Assembly: GCA_003342815.1 (NCBI GenBank)
Contig: PTEX01000012.1
Coordinates: forward strand, 1,025,961-1,089,960
Direction of reading: 5' to 3'
Length of the DNA: 64,000 bases
From: Eudromia elegans
Lineage: Eukaryota; Chordata; Aves; Tinamiformes; Tinamidae
Shown here one piece after another: positions 51,185 through 63,012 of the stretch (positions within the stretch are counted from its first letter, which is position 1; every line of letters starts with the position of its first letter). The notes under the pieces were generated by a model. That model was not told the origin of the DNA, did no database searches, and saw only the letters and a program-made list of their open reading frames with translations. The translations under genes and the position numbers were made by a program.

Positions 51185-52546
51185 CCTTCGAGGCCTGGTC
51201 TAGCTCATACAAGAACCTGACTTTCCTGGACAGGATCAAAGGATTGACTCTTAGCAGCAGCACACGGGGAGAAATGCTTGAACTGCCAGTCCCACTAGGA
51301 TCTATACACAAGCAGCTGAAGCCACAACACCCTGTGGCACAGAGCCCATGGGAGCAGCCTCGGCAGTCTGGCACGCAGGCACCCCCGTACGGTGCCACAG
51401 ATGAGAGGGTCTGCAGGGCACCCAGAAAAGTAAAACATCCCTGTTGCATCTGGGACCTGGAGAAGCAAAATATCAGCAGGATGCCTGAGTCCCCTTGTCA
51501 AGGGCTTGGCTGGGAACCTTCTGTGCCTGCCACACCACCGAGGGCCCTTGAAGCCCCTCAGCAGCCCTGCGGGCAGAGATGACACGGCAAAGGGCCCAGC
51601 AGACAAACAAGTTTACTCATATGATCCTCACCCTTCTAATCTGTGTAAAACTGCATCCCAGTGTTACCCACCCAGCAGCATCGTGAGAGAAAGAAAAGTC
51701 AAGAAATTATTTTAGAAGTCAAATTCAGCTGAAACTTGAGTCTGATCCTCTAGGCCCTGGAAAGAGCTGCGTGGAATAGGTCCCTGGCGCGAGGATGCAG
51801 AGCCGGGTGAGCAGAACCGGCCTCCCTCCTGCTGGCCAGGCTGCGCACAGGAGGGCGGTGGGGAGGGGACAGGCGCCTTTAAGCTGCAGCCCGCAGGGCA
51901 GCAGGAGGAAACAGCTCCCCTCTTGTGAAAGGGAGTAACCGGGGCCCCGAGCGTTATTTGATTCCTGTTTGAACTAATGCTGTAATTCCTAAGAAATCTG
52001 CAGAAACTGCAGCGTCTTGCAAACATTTTTATGAGGCAGTCATGGCATGTTTCCTGTCAAACTGCTCTTGGGTGACCCTCCCATCACCCTGCCCATACCT
52101 GCTTAAAAGAAAGGGGAATAGACCCCAAAATTGTTCCTCTGGTCCTGTCCCCCAGCACCTTTTCCATGGCCCGTCACCAGGCGCCTTTTGCCTCTGCCTC
52201 ATAGACAACCCCCTCGAGCTCTTCCAGTCCTGAGCTGGGAAGGCAGTGCCGAGAGAAAAGCCTCCAGGACACCAGGAACTGGCAAAGAGCAGAGCTGCCA
52301 GGGGCCCTAGCGCCCTGCCTGGAGTGATCCAGTTCCAGGGAGAAATTCCCCGGGGCGGGTGTCATTGCAGTGACCCTGCGGGGCGGCTTCATCCTGCTCG
52401 CAGGAAGCCTGGGGGCACCTGCAGACACCCCATGTGCACACAGGGGAGCATCTCTAAGGCCCTGCGTGCTATTAATGTAGAAATAAACCTGGGTATTTAT
52501 TAATCGTAATTATTATAATCAATTTATAAGCATATTATCTTTCCTA

Positions 52547-52548
<2 letters not shown>

Positions 52549-52593
<45 letters not shown>
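52549..52593 (+). repeat. 45-nt poly(A) tract with decaying tail
   Basis: Uninterrupted 45 A, followed by CAAAAAACCAAAAAAACC. An AATAAA occurs about 65 bp upstream. It could be the tail of an old plus-strand retrotransposed sequence; no parent is recognisable. Confidence 0.8.
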
Positions 52594-52594
<1 letters not shown>

Positions 52595-55500
52595 AAAAAA
52601 CCAAAAAAACCAAAAAGACCACAACCTTCTCTCTCTGTTTTTCTCTATTTAACGAAAAGCGCAACTTCCCTTTGGGAAAGGTTACCTCTGCCTAAGAAAG
52701 ATTCTGTTCCGCTCACAGTAACTGCTGTGAAAAGTTGTTTCAGAAGAAGCTGAAGGTCTGGCTCGCTGCAGACACGTTTGATAGCGCAAAGACCCAGGGC
52801 AAGAGCACGGGCTGCAGATTCCTGCTGGGAAGAACGAGCACCTAGAGTAGTTGGCAGTAGGAACATTTAAATGTCACGTTAAAACTTCAACATCTAACAT
52901 CCCACTGTGCTCCTCAGAAACAGTACTTTAGATTGTGTAAAAATCTTGGAAAATAACCCTGTGATGATTCACACTTTTAATTCTCTTACAGCATGATTTT
53001 TCCTGTGAAAGCTGGAATAGGTTATGGAGGGATATACAGAAAGAGATCTTGTCTGTCCTTCAATAAACACTCTGGAAGCTGAAGCACTGCTATCCAGTAA
53101 AGCACTGGTTAAAAATTACAGTATTTGTGGAAAAATCCACAAGAATTTGTCTCCAGTTATAGAGACAGTGGGAAATTTTCCCAGTCTTCTATATCATTGT
53201 TCATTTTTTTGCTTTGACATGGAGAAAGAGCCCCAACCTGCACGTAAATCTCGAAAAGGGGTTGGCTGCACGGAGCGGGACTGAGCTCCAGCCTCCGCTG
53301 CTGCTCCGTCAGCTCAGTTCATCCTGGGGCCTCGCCAGGAAGAATGCAGGGGGAAAAGTCCCCCCAAACGCTTTATTTTTCTGGGTTGGAAATTGAACTT
53401 CATACAGATAGGAGAACAAGAGAGAAAAAGAACTCTTTGTTTGCCTTTGGCGTTTTTTTACGTCTCGCACAAGGATTTGATCACCAGAGGGTCACCACAA
53501 AAACCAGATTCCTATTTTGAATGTTCGCAGGTGGGACTGTTACTGTGAGCGTGGGAGGACGTTAAAGGTGGGGGCAGAAAGTGACAGAACCAGAGAAACT
53601 GCCACTAAACACGCGTGGGAATGAAGAAAGTCACGCCAAAAGCGGCAGCGGCCAAAGCCGCCACTTTCGGGGTGACAATGGCGGCAGGGGCCCAGCTACC
53701 GGCAGCAAGCCTGAGCTCTGCAGGAGCGCATGGGGCTGCCCTCGGCTCCTCACCCACAGCAAGGGGCAGGGGCTGCCGTTCTGCTGCCGGGAAATGGCCC
53801 TTCGCTGCAAGCCAGGGCAACCGGGGTTATTCCCGAGGCAGGAATAACACGGAGCACAGTGACTGAACAGGGCGAGGGGCACTGGGAGGCAGTTGTTGCA
53901 CACTGACTGAACTGCACACGTCACCAAGAGCTGGGACACCTCGTCTCTCTTCCCTGCATGCTAAAACTCCCTCAGACACAACAGCAGGCAGGCTGGGCCT
54001 GTTTGGTAGATAAAGAACAACTTCCAGCTCAAGACCTGGGCAAAACTGTATGACCTGGCATTCCAGCACAGGTCAAGCTCAAGACTTCACTCCAGAACTG
54101 TGGTTGTATATTTGTTATATTTTTCAGCGTAAAAAGAGGCAGCACCACATTAACCTTCACGAAGGGATGACATGTAATGTCGGAGGGGCTCATCTCGCAC
54201 GAGACTCATTGAAGTGCCTTCTCGCTGGTCTTGCAGCATCTCAGGAAGCGCAGGCAGAGCCCTGGGGTTGGGGTAACTTTCCACTTTTCTGTTTTAAACC
54301 GCAGTTCATACAACCTCTACTCTGTTCCTCAGTAATGGAGTACTGAAGGGAGTACAGGGGAATGCTTAAAGCTGGGAGGTCACAACAGGGATCCCACACA
54401 ACAGAAAATGTTTATTTTTCTGAAGTATCACAGTGCTGCTGCTGTGGAAAAAAACGGCCCAAAAATGTCACAGGACTCCCACTGAGGTGTAAGCCAGGCG
54501 GCAGGTGATGTAAATCCTCCACGAGGGTCACAACCGAAACAGAACAGCCCAAAATCAGGATTTCTTGCAGAAAGGGCAGTTAACCCCTCCCGTCATTCCT
54601 TTCAGAGCCACTAACACAACCGTCCCTGACTCTTCAAAACACTTTGACCCCTTAGAAAGCAGGCAGGCACAAGTCAGAGGTTATTCCCAAGCTTCCCCTC
54701 CGTCGCCTCGGCCTTTCCGCTCCGCTCACACCAGGGCTCTGTGAGCAGGCGGGAGCTGCGGCACAGAAAGGTGCTGTGCCGAGCCCAGACTGAGCGGCGC
54801 GGGAAAGGCAGCTTCAATTACACACAGCCCCCATTAATTAGCTTCCTGAGGCTGGAGCCCGCGTTCCCATGAATAAGGGCTCTGTCCGGGATGAACGGCC
54901 TCTGTTTGAGCATGGCCCCGTGGCCGCACAGCCAGGTAGGGCCGCATAGCCCGGCGCAGGCGCGAAGGGCCTTCCAAACGCTTCCAAATGTTTTTCACAT
55001 CACACTCTGTACTGCATAGGAAAGCCTATGCAGGATATAAAACCATGCAGCACTTAACAATAATGCACTCACGGGCATTCAAAATAATACAGGGGAAAAA
55101 AAAAAAAAAAAAGAGTAAAATAAGCCTTTTTAATGAGGTATCACAAGGAAGAAAGAATTTAGAGGAAGAAGGGGCTGCCATCTGGGGCATTTGGAGATTA
55201 CCAAATCAACTCTGCTGCACAGCTCATGTAATTTTTAACAAGAGGGTGTACATACGGCTAGGTGACTAGCATAAGGAAATCACCTTATTTAGGCAAACAA
55301 GGGTCTCAGGCCTTTAACCGTGCTCATTAATTCAGAGTCTCATAGCTAAACTGATGTTAGAAGCATTACATTTAGAGGAACTGACTAGATCTGTTTTTGA
55401 AATTCTGTTCTTAATAGATCCAATTCTCCTCCCATTCTCTCACGGAAGGCAAATATGTGAAATACAGTCTTTAAAACAAAAATGCTCAGTTCCCCAAGAG

Positions 55501-55833
55501 CTACTTTTACAGGCTTCCTTTTTACCTAAACCTCAAAAACTACATGCACTAAAAAGGGGAAACAAGACAATGTACTACTTCTCCCAAGCACAAAGGTGAA
55601 GATTTTTTATTTCTTATTAAGGGAGCTTTTTTCAAACCACTAGATGGCAGGAGAAGACTTTCCAAACACTTCCGAGTCCTCCCAACACCTTGAACATGTT
55701 GGGTCTTTGAGTGACAGAAACCTCAGGGCTTAAAGACACTATAAATACAGGGGAGGAAACGATGAAACCCAGTTGACAACTTCCAGGGCCAAATAGATGC
55801 AAGTGCTTCAGAAAACATTTTCAGCAATATACT

Positions 55834-55890
55834 TGTGTGTATGTGTGCGTGTGTTTGTGTGTGTGCATGTATATACATATGTGTATATAT
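55834..55890. repeat. TG/TA-rich microsatellite
   Basis: Imperfect (TG)n passing into (TA)n, about 6.8 kb upstream of LYZ. Confidence 0.9.
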
Positions 55891-57439
55891 AAAGGCACTT
55901 GTTTACACTGGGTCATTTCTGCAAAATGGATAAACTCTGAACAGAAGTTCACTCTTCCTATAGTTTTCTGTCCCCCTTTCCCAACTACACAGTTGGCACA
56001 AGGTTTATGAGCCTTAGCACCAATGCAGCCTTGTTGGGCAGCAGAACTCTTAGGCTTTTCTATAAACTGGTATTTCACTATTTAAGTTATTAAGTTATCC
56101 TTAAAGCTTATAGCTTACTAATACGTATATGCTATATATAAGCTATCTTCCACTATATAAGCTATATACTGACTTTGCTTTGTTGACTTTAGAATTTGAT
56201 CTGCAGTCTGCTCTTTCTCCCTTTTGCAGCTCGTTTGTTCTGGATCAGCTGCAATAGTATCTGAAATGGAGAAAGTTTTGAGGATGAAGCGGGAGAGAAC
56301 AAAAAGGTACAGAGCATCACCCAGTATTCTGAGCCTTAGGGTCTTTTCCTTCCCCACATACAACAAGGGACAAAAAGGATTATTGTAACTACTTAATGTA
56401 AGTTTGGCTTCACAGGAGACACGTACGTCTTTTACTTCCACAAAGGGGGTCAAACATAGAGCCTCTCCTGGATCACTAATACTCCTCCACTGACTGATGA
56501 CACAGGGTGCTGGCTTTGCAAGGAGACTTCACTGGTGCAGTCACCAAGGCTGGGTCAGACATGGTCAAGCACTGACAGAAGGGAAGTCCTTCTCTTTGCA
56601 CAATGCTGCCTTTGGGGCTCTGCTGCTCCGCTTTCTGTGCTGCAAAACCCACAGCAGTATCTGCATGGGAATGCATGAGTCGCTCCATCTCAGTCTAGGA
56701 ACCGCCTGCAACAGCAGCTGATTTTAAGAACACACAGCTCATGGAAGTAATTACCTTAGCTATCCCTTGCTAAACACCTCGGGAATATCCCTCCCTGACA
56801 TCCAACCTGCCCATCCATGTTAAGTCAGGGCCTTGCAGCCATGTAATGACCATTTTGGCTGTGCTCAGAAACAGCTTCCGTCCTTCACTAGCGTCCTCCT
56901 CCTCAAACGCAGGATGGCTGGGAAGAGTTTGCGCTCCTCCACCTGCAGCAAGGGGCAGCAGACAGGAGGCACCTGCACCCCTTCCCATAGGGCTCAGCAG
57001 CGCAGGGAAACAACTGGCTCAGGCCAGCTGAGGCTCTGGTCTTTCCTCCTTGCAACTGCAGACAAGGTTCTGACAAAAGCTGGGGGCGAGCAGGCATGAG
57101 CAGACCTGATACACACCCTCCAAGCCAGCATTTGTTGTTATAGGGTAACATATATATATGTATTTTCCCCTCCTTAAATTTCTGCAAGATGGAAAACACC
57201 CCCTACCCCAAGAGCAACAAGCAGTTCTGCAGCTGGTGCCGTCCTCAGCCCAGGGGACACGTGCAGCAAGTTCTGGAAGGAGAGCGCAGCACTACAGCCT
57301 CATGGAGCAGCTCAGGAGCAGGCACACAGAGGGAAGGAACATTGCTGCAGCTTTAAACAAAAACTCCTTTTAGGCTTCTCTCGTTAGTAGTTTTAATGAA
57401 GTTATTTTCTTCCCAAGTTGAAACACTCAGCCTTGGTAA

Positions 57440-57690
57440 CTTCCATCAAATTACTTCCTTTCCTCTTCTCCGCCAGTTACCTTTTCCGCCCAGCACGGGG
57501 TAGGCCAGGAGCTGGCTCGAAGCGCTTACCTTTCCGCGGGGCCACGCCGAGGCCGGGCAGCCCCGTTCGCAGCCAGGCTGCGCTCCCGCGCTCCACAAAG
57601 CATCCGTCCACCTACTAGCAAATCCGGCCCGCCGCGGCACGGGTGCGCCCCGCGCTCCTGGGGCTGGCCTGCTCCGTGTTCCTTTCGCAC
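57440..57690 (-). promoter_or_regulatory. Small CpG-rich patch with minus-strand donor-like site
   Basis: About 200 bp of CpG-rich DNA in an AT-rich region 8.5 kb upstream of LYZ. On the minus strand CCCCGCGGAAAG is followed by GTAAGCGC (near 57524-57535), a good 5' splice site at the downstream edge of the CpG-rich block. This is the layout of a first exon and promoter reading toward LYZ. No coding start with a recognisable product is present. Confidence 0.4.
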
Positions 57691-57699
57691 TCAGTACAA

Positions 57700-59100
57700 G
57701 GAACTGCTGAACTCCCTAACCTGGAGGAAAATCGCAACAGGGTATTTTAAATATAAAATAATACAACAGAAAAACAGTGATTTTCAGCTGTGCTCTCAAA
57801 CCAGAGCAAAGTCAAGACCCCCAGATGAGAACTTCACTTATCACCATTCAAACCAGTGCAGGATAATGTGGTTTGATAGTGAAACCAGGGCCAAAATCCA
57901 GGTGAATCCAGTTAGGAACCCAGGTTAACTGCAAAGTCCAGGCATACCTGGTGCAGTAAACACCTCATGCAGTAAATAATCCGTGGTCAAGTTAAGTTTT
58001 CATACCCTACCCTGCTGTTTGCGACTTTGAAGTTTGACGCCTTCAGAGTCACTGCATGTTATTTTAGTTATTACAGATTTGGAGCAGTATGCAAAGAAAT
58101 TCAGATTCATTTTCTATTGAGTGTTTCCCCTGCATGTACCTACAGAATCACCCAGATCCATTAATTCAAAAATCATACTTAAATAAAATGACTATTCTGA
58201 TTTTCAAGCCAATCAAGTTGCGTATCAGACTTTTCTGAAGCTACAAGGACTAAAAAACAGTTTTTCCAAATAAAAATCAGAGTTCTCACCTTACCCTACC
58301 ACTGCAGAACGTGCGAGGCCTGCCAAAGGCACAAACTGGAGACGCTAACACTGCAAAATGGTACTGATAGTTTAGTTCACAGATATGATTTTTATTGTTA
58401 CCTAATAAATCATCTTCAACAGCTAGTATTATGAAGACTAAATTCACCATTAGAATGGCACAGTTTAACACTAATAACAGCTTTCTGTATTTAGCATTAT
58501 ATCTGTATTTTATATATAGACAGTGATTCAGCAGCAGAGGAGTCAAACATTTGTCAGACCATACTGCCAAGAAGAGCTTTAAGGCAATACAAGTTATTCC
58601 ACTGGTATTAGACCATCTCCCCTCTGCAAAAGATGAGCTGACGACAGCTCATCTTTTGATAAAAGGAAGTTTGGTCAATTAAGGAAACCAGATTAAAAAT
58701 ATATAAACATATATATTGAGAGAGAGAGGTACAGAAGGTACCGTTCGCGCTTTTCTTTCTCTTCACAGTGATGCATTACACCCACATCACTGTTTCACAC
58801 ACAAAAAGTCAGAGCTAAAAATACCCCAATTGGCTTAAAAATAGGCCAACTAGCTTAAAAAAAAACAGCAGCAAAACCCTCCCACAAAATGTGTGCACTT
58901 CTCACTCAAAATTCTGCAGAAAGTGCTTTATCACTTTAGAAACCAGATCAGAAGGACAACAGCTGGTATAAACAAAAATTATTTCTACATTCATAATTAT
59001 AGCAGATCAACTGGCTATAACTGCATTAACGTTCTAAGTTTTTGTGTCTGAATATCTGAAAGGGCTCTTGACACAGTGAGCACTACGAGCACAACAGACA
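57700..59100. other. AT-rich intergenic spacer, candidate matrix-attachment region
   Basis: AT-rich DNA 8.6-10 kb upstream of LYZ with A/T tracts and a 14-bp-arm hairpin at 58627-58658; a long (TA)n lies just beyond at 59.29 kb. In chicken the lysozyme 5' MAR lies at a similar distance. A 94-codon minus frame here (58286-58570) matches nothing I know. MAR status is inferred from position and composition. Confidence 0.35.
58627..58658. repeat. Perfect 14-bp inverted repeat, 4-nt loop
   Basis: CAAAAGATGAGCTG, ACGA, CAGCTCATCTTTTG: arms at 58627-58640 and 58645-58658 are perfect reverse complements around a 4-nt loop, about 450 bp beyond the probable CPSF6 3' end. Confidence 0.9.
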
Positions 59101-59104
59101 AGCT

Positions 59105-59152
59105 GAAATGAAGACAGACAAAGATATTTATTTATAAAAAATTGGTTTTATT
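59105..59152 (-). terminator. Minus-strand poly(A) signals with GU-rich downstream element
   Basis: Two AATAAA hexamers (59147-59152 and 59127-59132) followed on the minus strand by TTGTCTGTTGTGCTCG. This marks the 3' end of a minus-strand transcript entering from the right. Confidence 0.55.
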
Positions 59153-59284
59153 TCTTCAGTACAAGGTAAACTACTATTGCAGTTTAAGACCAACAAAAAA
59201 GTTGGACAGCAAATTGCTTAACAGTCTCCTAAAGGCTGAAAAAAAAGAAAATCATGAAAACTAAAAGTTAATTCAGTATTTCAA

Positions 59285-59285
<1 letters not shown>

Positions 59286-59317
<32 letters not shown>
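59286..59317. repeat. (TA)n microsatellite
   Basis: About 16 uninterrupted TA units within the probable CPSF6 3' UTR. Confidence 0.95.
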
Positions 59318-59322
<5 letters not shown>

Positions 59323-62300
59323 AAAAAAAGACTATCCCAAAAACTTATAGACTAAGTATCTCCACTGAAAATGCATTAAAATGCACATTTGCTAGGATAT
59401 CATCTTACCTTGTTGGGAAATACAGGTCTCCAGAAACTCAAGTACTCAACAGGCTCTTTGGCCTCCTGGTATCAGAAAACTGCTTACTACACATAAACGC
59501 TTTGGAGTCAGACCTTCTGACAAACATCCAGTTCTTCATACTTTGCATTGCAATTCTGCATTCCAACTGCATTCCCCATGGCCAATTTCAAACGACTTCT
59601 TGAACAGCTTACTCATGGTTTCTTTGCATAAAATGGGAACCAGGAAATTGAATGGTCCGGGACGATGCCACAGCCTTTATGCTTGAAAAGTCAGCAGTGC
59701 CAGTCATCTTCATAAAAATGTTAAGGTTTACGAAATAAGAATGTATTTTACTTTTAAAACACCTTTTTTTTGTTTGCCTTTTTTTTTTTTTTTTTTTAAA
59801 AAAAGGACACCTGCCCTAGTAAGGAAAGTGCATTTGCAATCACTTGTATTTATAAAAGCACATTCCTCAGGTTCTTATTTTTGAAGATCACACAATGTCT
59901 GTTTCATAATGCAACAATAATACGTCCCTTTTTTTTTTTTTTTTTAAACACTATATACAAGAGGGTCAGGTCACCAATGTATACTGATTCAATATATTCA
60001 AAACTGTTAGTGCTGAAACATGTAAAAATCATTTATTACACGGTATCACTGGATAGCAATTTTTTTTACAACTGAAATGCTCTGTTTCATTGGGATCAAA
60101 TGCATATAGTTAACTATTTCAAGATACTCCAATAGAATTAGTGTATTTCAAAAGATGCTTTAAACATTTAAGTAGAGACACAGATCACAGGAGAACCTAA
60201 TATCCACTGGAAAAACAGGGGCATGAGAAAGGGTTAAAGTACTAACAAGTGCATAACACCCAAAGAGAAGGGGATGTGTTGCCATATTTTGTCCAACATG
60301 GAAAAAAATCCATGAGAACATCAAATTAAAGACGTTTTGTGCTCCAAATTACTCTTTAATAATTCATCCCCTAAAGCTGCTATAATCAATCTGAAAGTAC
60401 ATAGCATGTCAGGTCAACTTCATTAGAAACAAAAGGCAAGCCGACCAGAGCCATACACGCCAAGCCCAAGCCCACCTGCAACCCTAGCTGCAAGGCAATA
60501 CAGTGCAAAGCTGCAAGACAGAATTTCTGCAGAAACATCACAGCCATTCAGCATGCTGCGACTGTTTTGCTCAAGATCTGCGTCACCAAAGCAACCTAAA
60601 ACCTTTGATTTTTTATTTATTTTTTTAAAAATCCACGTTGCTTCATAGGCAAATCCCTTGTTTTGGAAAGAATAAATTCTGCTTTAGGAATATGCACCCT
60701 GATCTGCATGTTCCTTCTATGAAATATGGTGGCGTTAATATTTCAACGCAGAAGAATTTGGTGTCTTTGATTTCTGAAGTATATCACTCTTAAACATGCA
60801 CGTCATACTCGAATCCACATGTCAAGCATTAAGCTAAGGAATTTAAGGCCGTGTTTCAGTCTACACAAGGACCAATGGTAACTCATTTAAAAAAATCTAT
60901 AAATAAAATAAGGGAAAAGTCTGTTCAATCTGTACAGAAAGCAAATAGGTAAGAAAATGAAATCAGGAATTAAGTACTTCTATAAAGAATCACATGTATT
61001 TTTTTCTAGGAATACATATGACAAGTATATACAACATTTAAATTTGCAATTAGCCACATACAACTAGGGAAAACATTTACAAGGACTTGGGTATGCAACT
61101 AAACAATCAGATAAAAAAATACATAGAAAAATTAAGCCTCATCAGTCTAAAAGAGAAAAGAGAATATTCACTCCTAAAAAAACCCAAACTAAAACCTAAC
61201 ACCTTAATTCAATAAAGTATATCTTGTTAACACATAAGATACAACAGCTATCCAAACTCTTAAGTCACATTGCAATTAAATTTAAGTAAGTTCTGACAAG
61301 CATATTTTCCATAATGCAACCAGAACTTAAATTATTGGCACAGGAAGCAGAAAGGAACAGGGAGGAGGGAGAACGCACATTTTCCAAAATTTTTGTTCTT
61401 CTTTTGAAGAAGGGGTTTTGACCTGTCAAAATATTTGTTCCAAGACGGAACTCCATTTTTTTTCTTTTGAAATCAATACTTTCATTCTTTTTTAAAGCAA
61501 CCTATTTTTCTTAAACAAAAAAGTAAAACAACTTTTGTTGTTCAAGCACATTCCCCTTCCCCAAGATCACCACTTCTTGGTTTTGTCTTTCAAAAAAAGA
61601 TAAAGGACACAGCCTTTTAAGACTACTTCCAAGATTACTTGTAAAGGAAAAAAAAAAATCAGTATTGGGTTTCTAAGTTAGTCCTCATAGACTGTTTTGT
61701 ACTTTCACCAGCAAAAGGAGGTGAATTACAATTGGATATAAAGGAACACAGCAGGAGCCACCAAAGCACAGTCACCAGCCAGTAAGTAACAAACTGCTAT
61801 TTCCTGAAAGGACACAGGAAATTGTCAGTAATGTTTAATAAAGCAAAATCTGGTAGAAAAAAAAATCAATTACACATCCAGTTACACATCATGTGTATTA
61901 GACATCTTCCTTTTTGGTGTCTATCAGGCTCTTTGGATTTTTTCTGTATTTTTTTTGTTTCTTTTTAAAAAAATCTAACCTATGAAGCTCACAATAAAGA
62001 GAATTATTTAAATCACCAGACAATACAGCTATCAGCTCGAACTAAATCTTCAGAGAATAGGCAGAAAAAAGGGGCTTCAACCTGGGACCTCACCTCTCAA
62101 GCCACAACCGTCTCTTAGCTAAATTTATGTTGTGGTCTCCCTGCTGCTTCCATTGCCAGCAATGGAAATCTTCACATGAATGAGAAGTCACCACCCACCA
62201 TGTAAAAGAGCATCTCTCCTTAAATCTATTTGAATGTTCAGTAAAATATCAGTTCCTGCATAAAATGCTTTTAAATTTACTTTTTTAAATTTAATTTTTA

Positions 62301-62990
62301 ACATTTGTCTGTAAAGTGGATTAATACTTACCTGATGCCCCTTCAGTATTAGCTATTCCCCATGTAACAGCAGAATTTTTCTTCCGTTAAACTTTACGCC
62401 CAGCAGTGAACAATGTTTTTAAGTTAAAAAAAAACCCACAACAGTACTGTTTGTAAGTAACACCTATTCACAAAAAGCAGGAAATTAGTCATGACTTCTT
62501 TGATACAACTTTCAGTTTACAAAATTTTAAAAGGCAGTTTTCATTTTTCAAACAGGATTAAACAAACATTTCAAATACTTTCTCAGTAGCAAATAGTTCA
62601 ATAAACACCAGTGATCCCATGCATGAAAACTCGAGGTACAAAATTTAAGGAAAAAAAACCTAGGAAGTGGGGGGGTCTGAAGGTTGTAGCCAAGTCCAAC
62701 AGAATCAGCCTGTCTCCAGGACATAGGGCTGAATGACAAAAATATGAGAGTGCTTCAAACTTAGGAAAACTTTGGTAGTTGAATAGGCTACTACTGGTCC
62801 CAACTCAGTAAAGCATAAAATCGTTTACTTATACAATATTTAAAGTGTATGTTAAGTTTCCTTAAACACCATATGGCATTTAAGCCTATGCTCCAAAATG
62901 CCTTTAGAAAACAGTGGATTTAAGGGATTTTTCTGAGTGGGGTGACATATTTTAGGTCAACTGTAAAAATCTTTGAGTCAATAACAATGG

Positions 62991-63012
62991 AAAAAAAAAA
63001 AAAAAAAAAAAA
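62991..63012. repeat. 22-nt poly(A) tract
   Basis: Homopolymer of 22 A on the plus strand, which would be a U tract in a minus-strand 3' UTR. Confidence 0.95.

Larger units (their letters stand above)
49211..57420. other. LYZ 5' flank, presumed regulatory domain
   Basis: Eight kilobases with no recognisable gene. In chicken the equivalent DNA holds the lysozyme enhancers and silencer between about -1.9 and -6.1 kb; here that corresponds to roughly 51-55.2 kb, shifted by any insertion such as the tandem repeat. A GC-richer block at 54.69-54.98 kb with paired TAATTA-type sites is a candidate element. These assignments rest on position and motif only. Confidence 0.45.

Noticed and set aside
58286-58570. 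94-codon minus-strand frame with a hydrophobic stretch
   Set aside because: The hydrophobic segment is what AT-rich codons yield by chance; no known family and no gene context.
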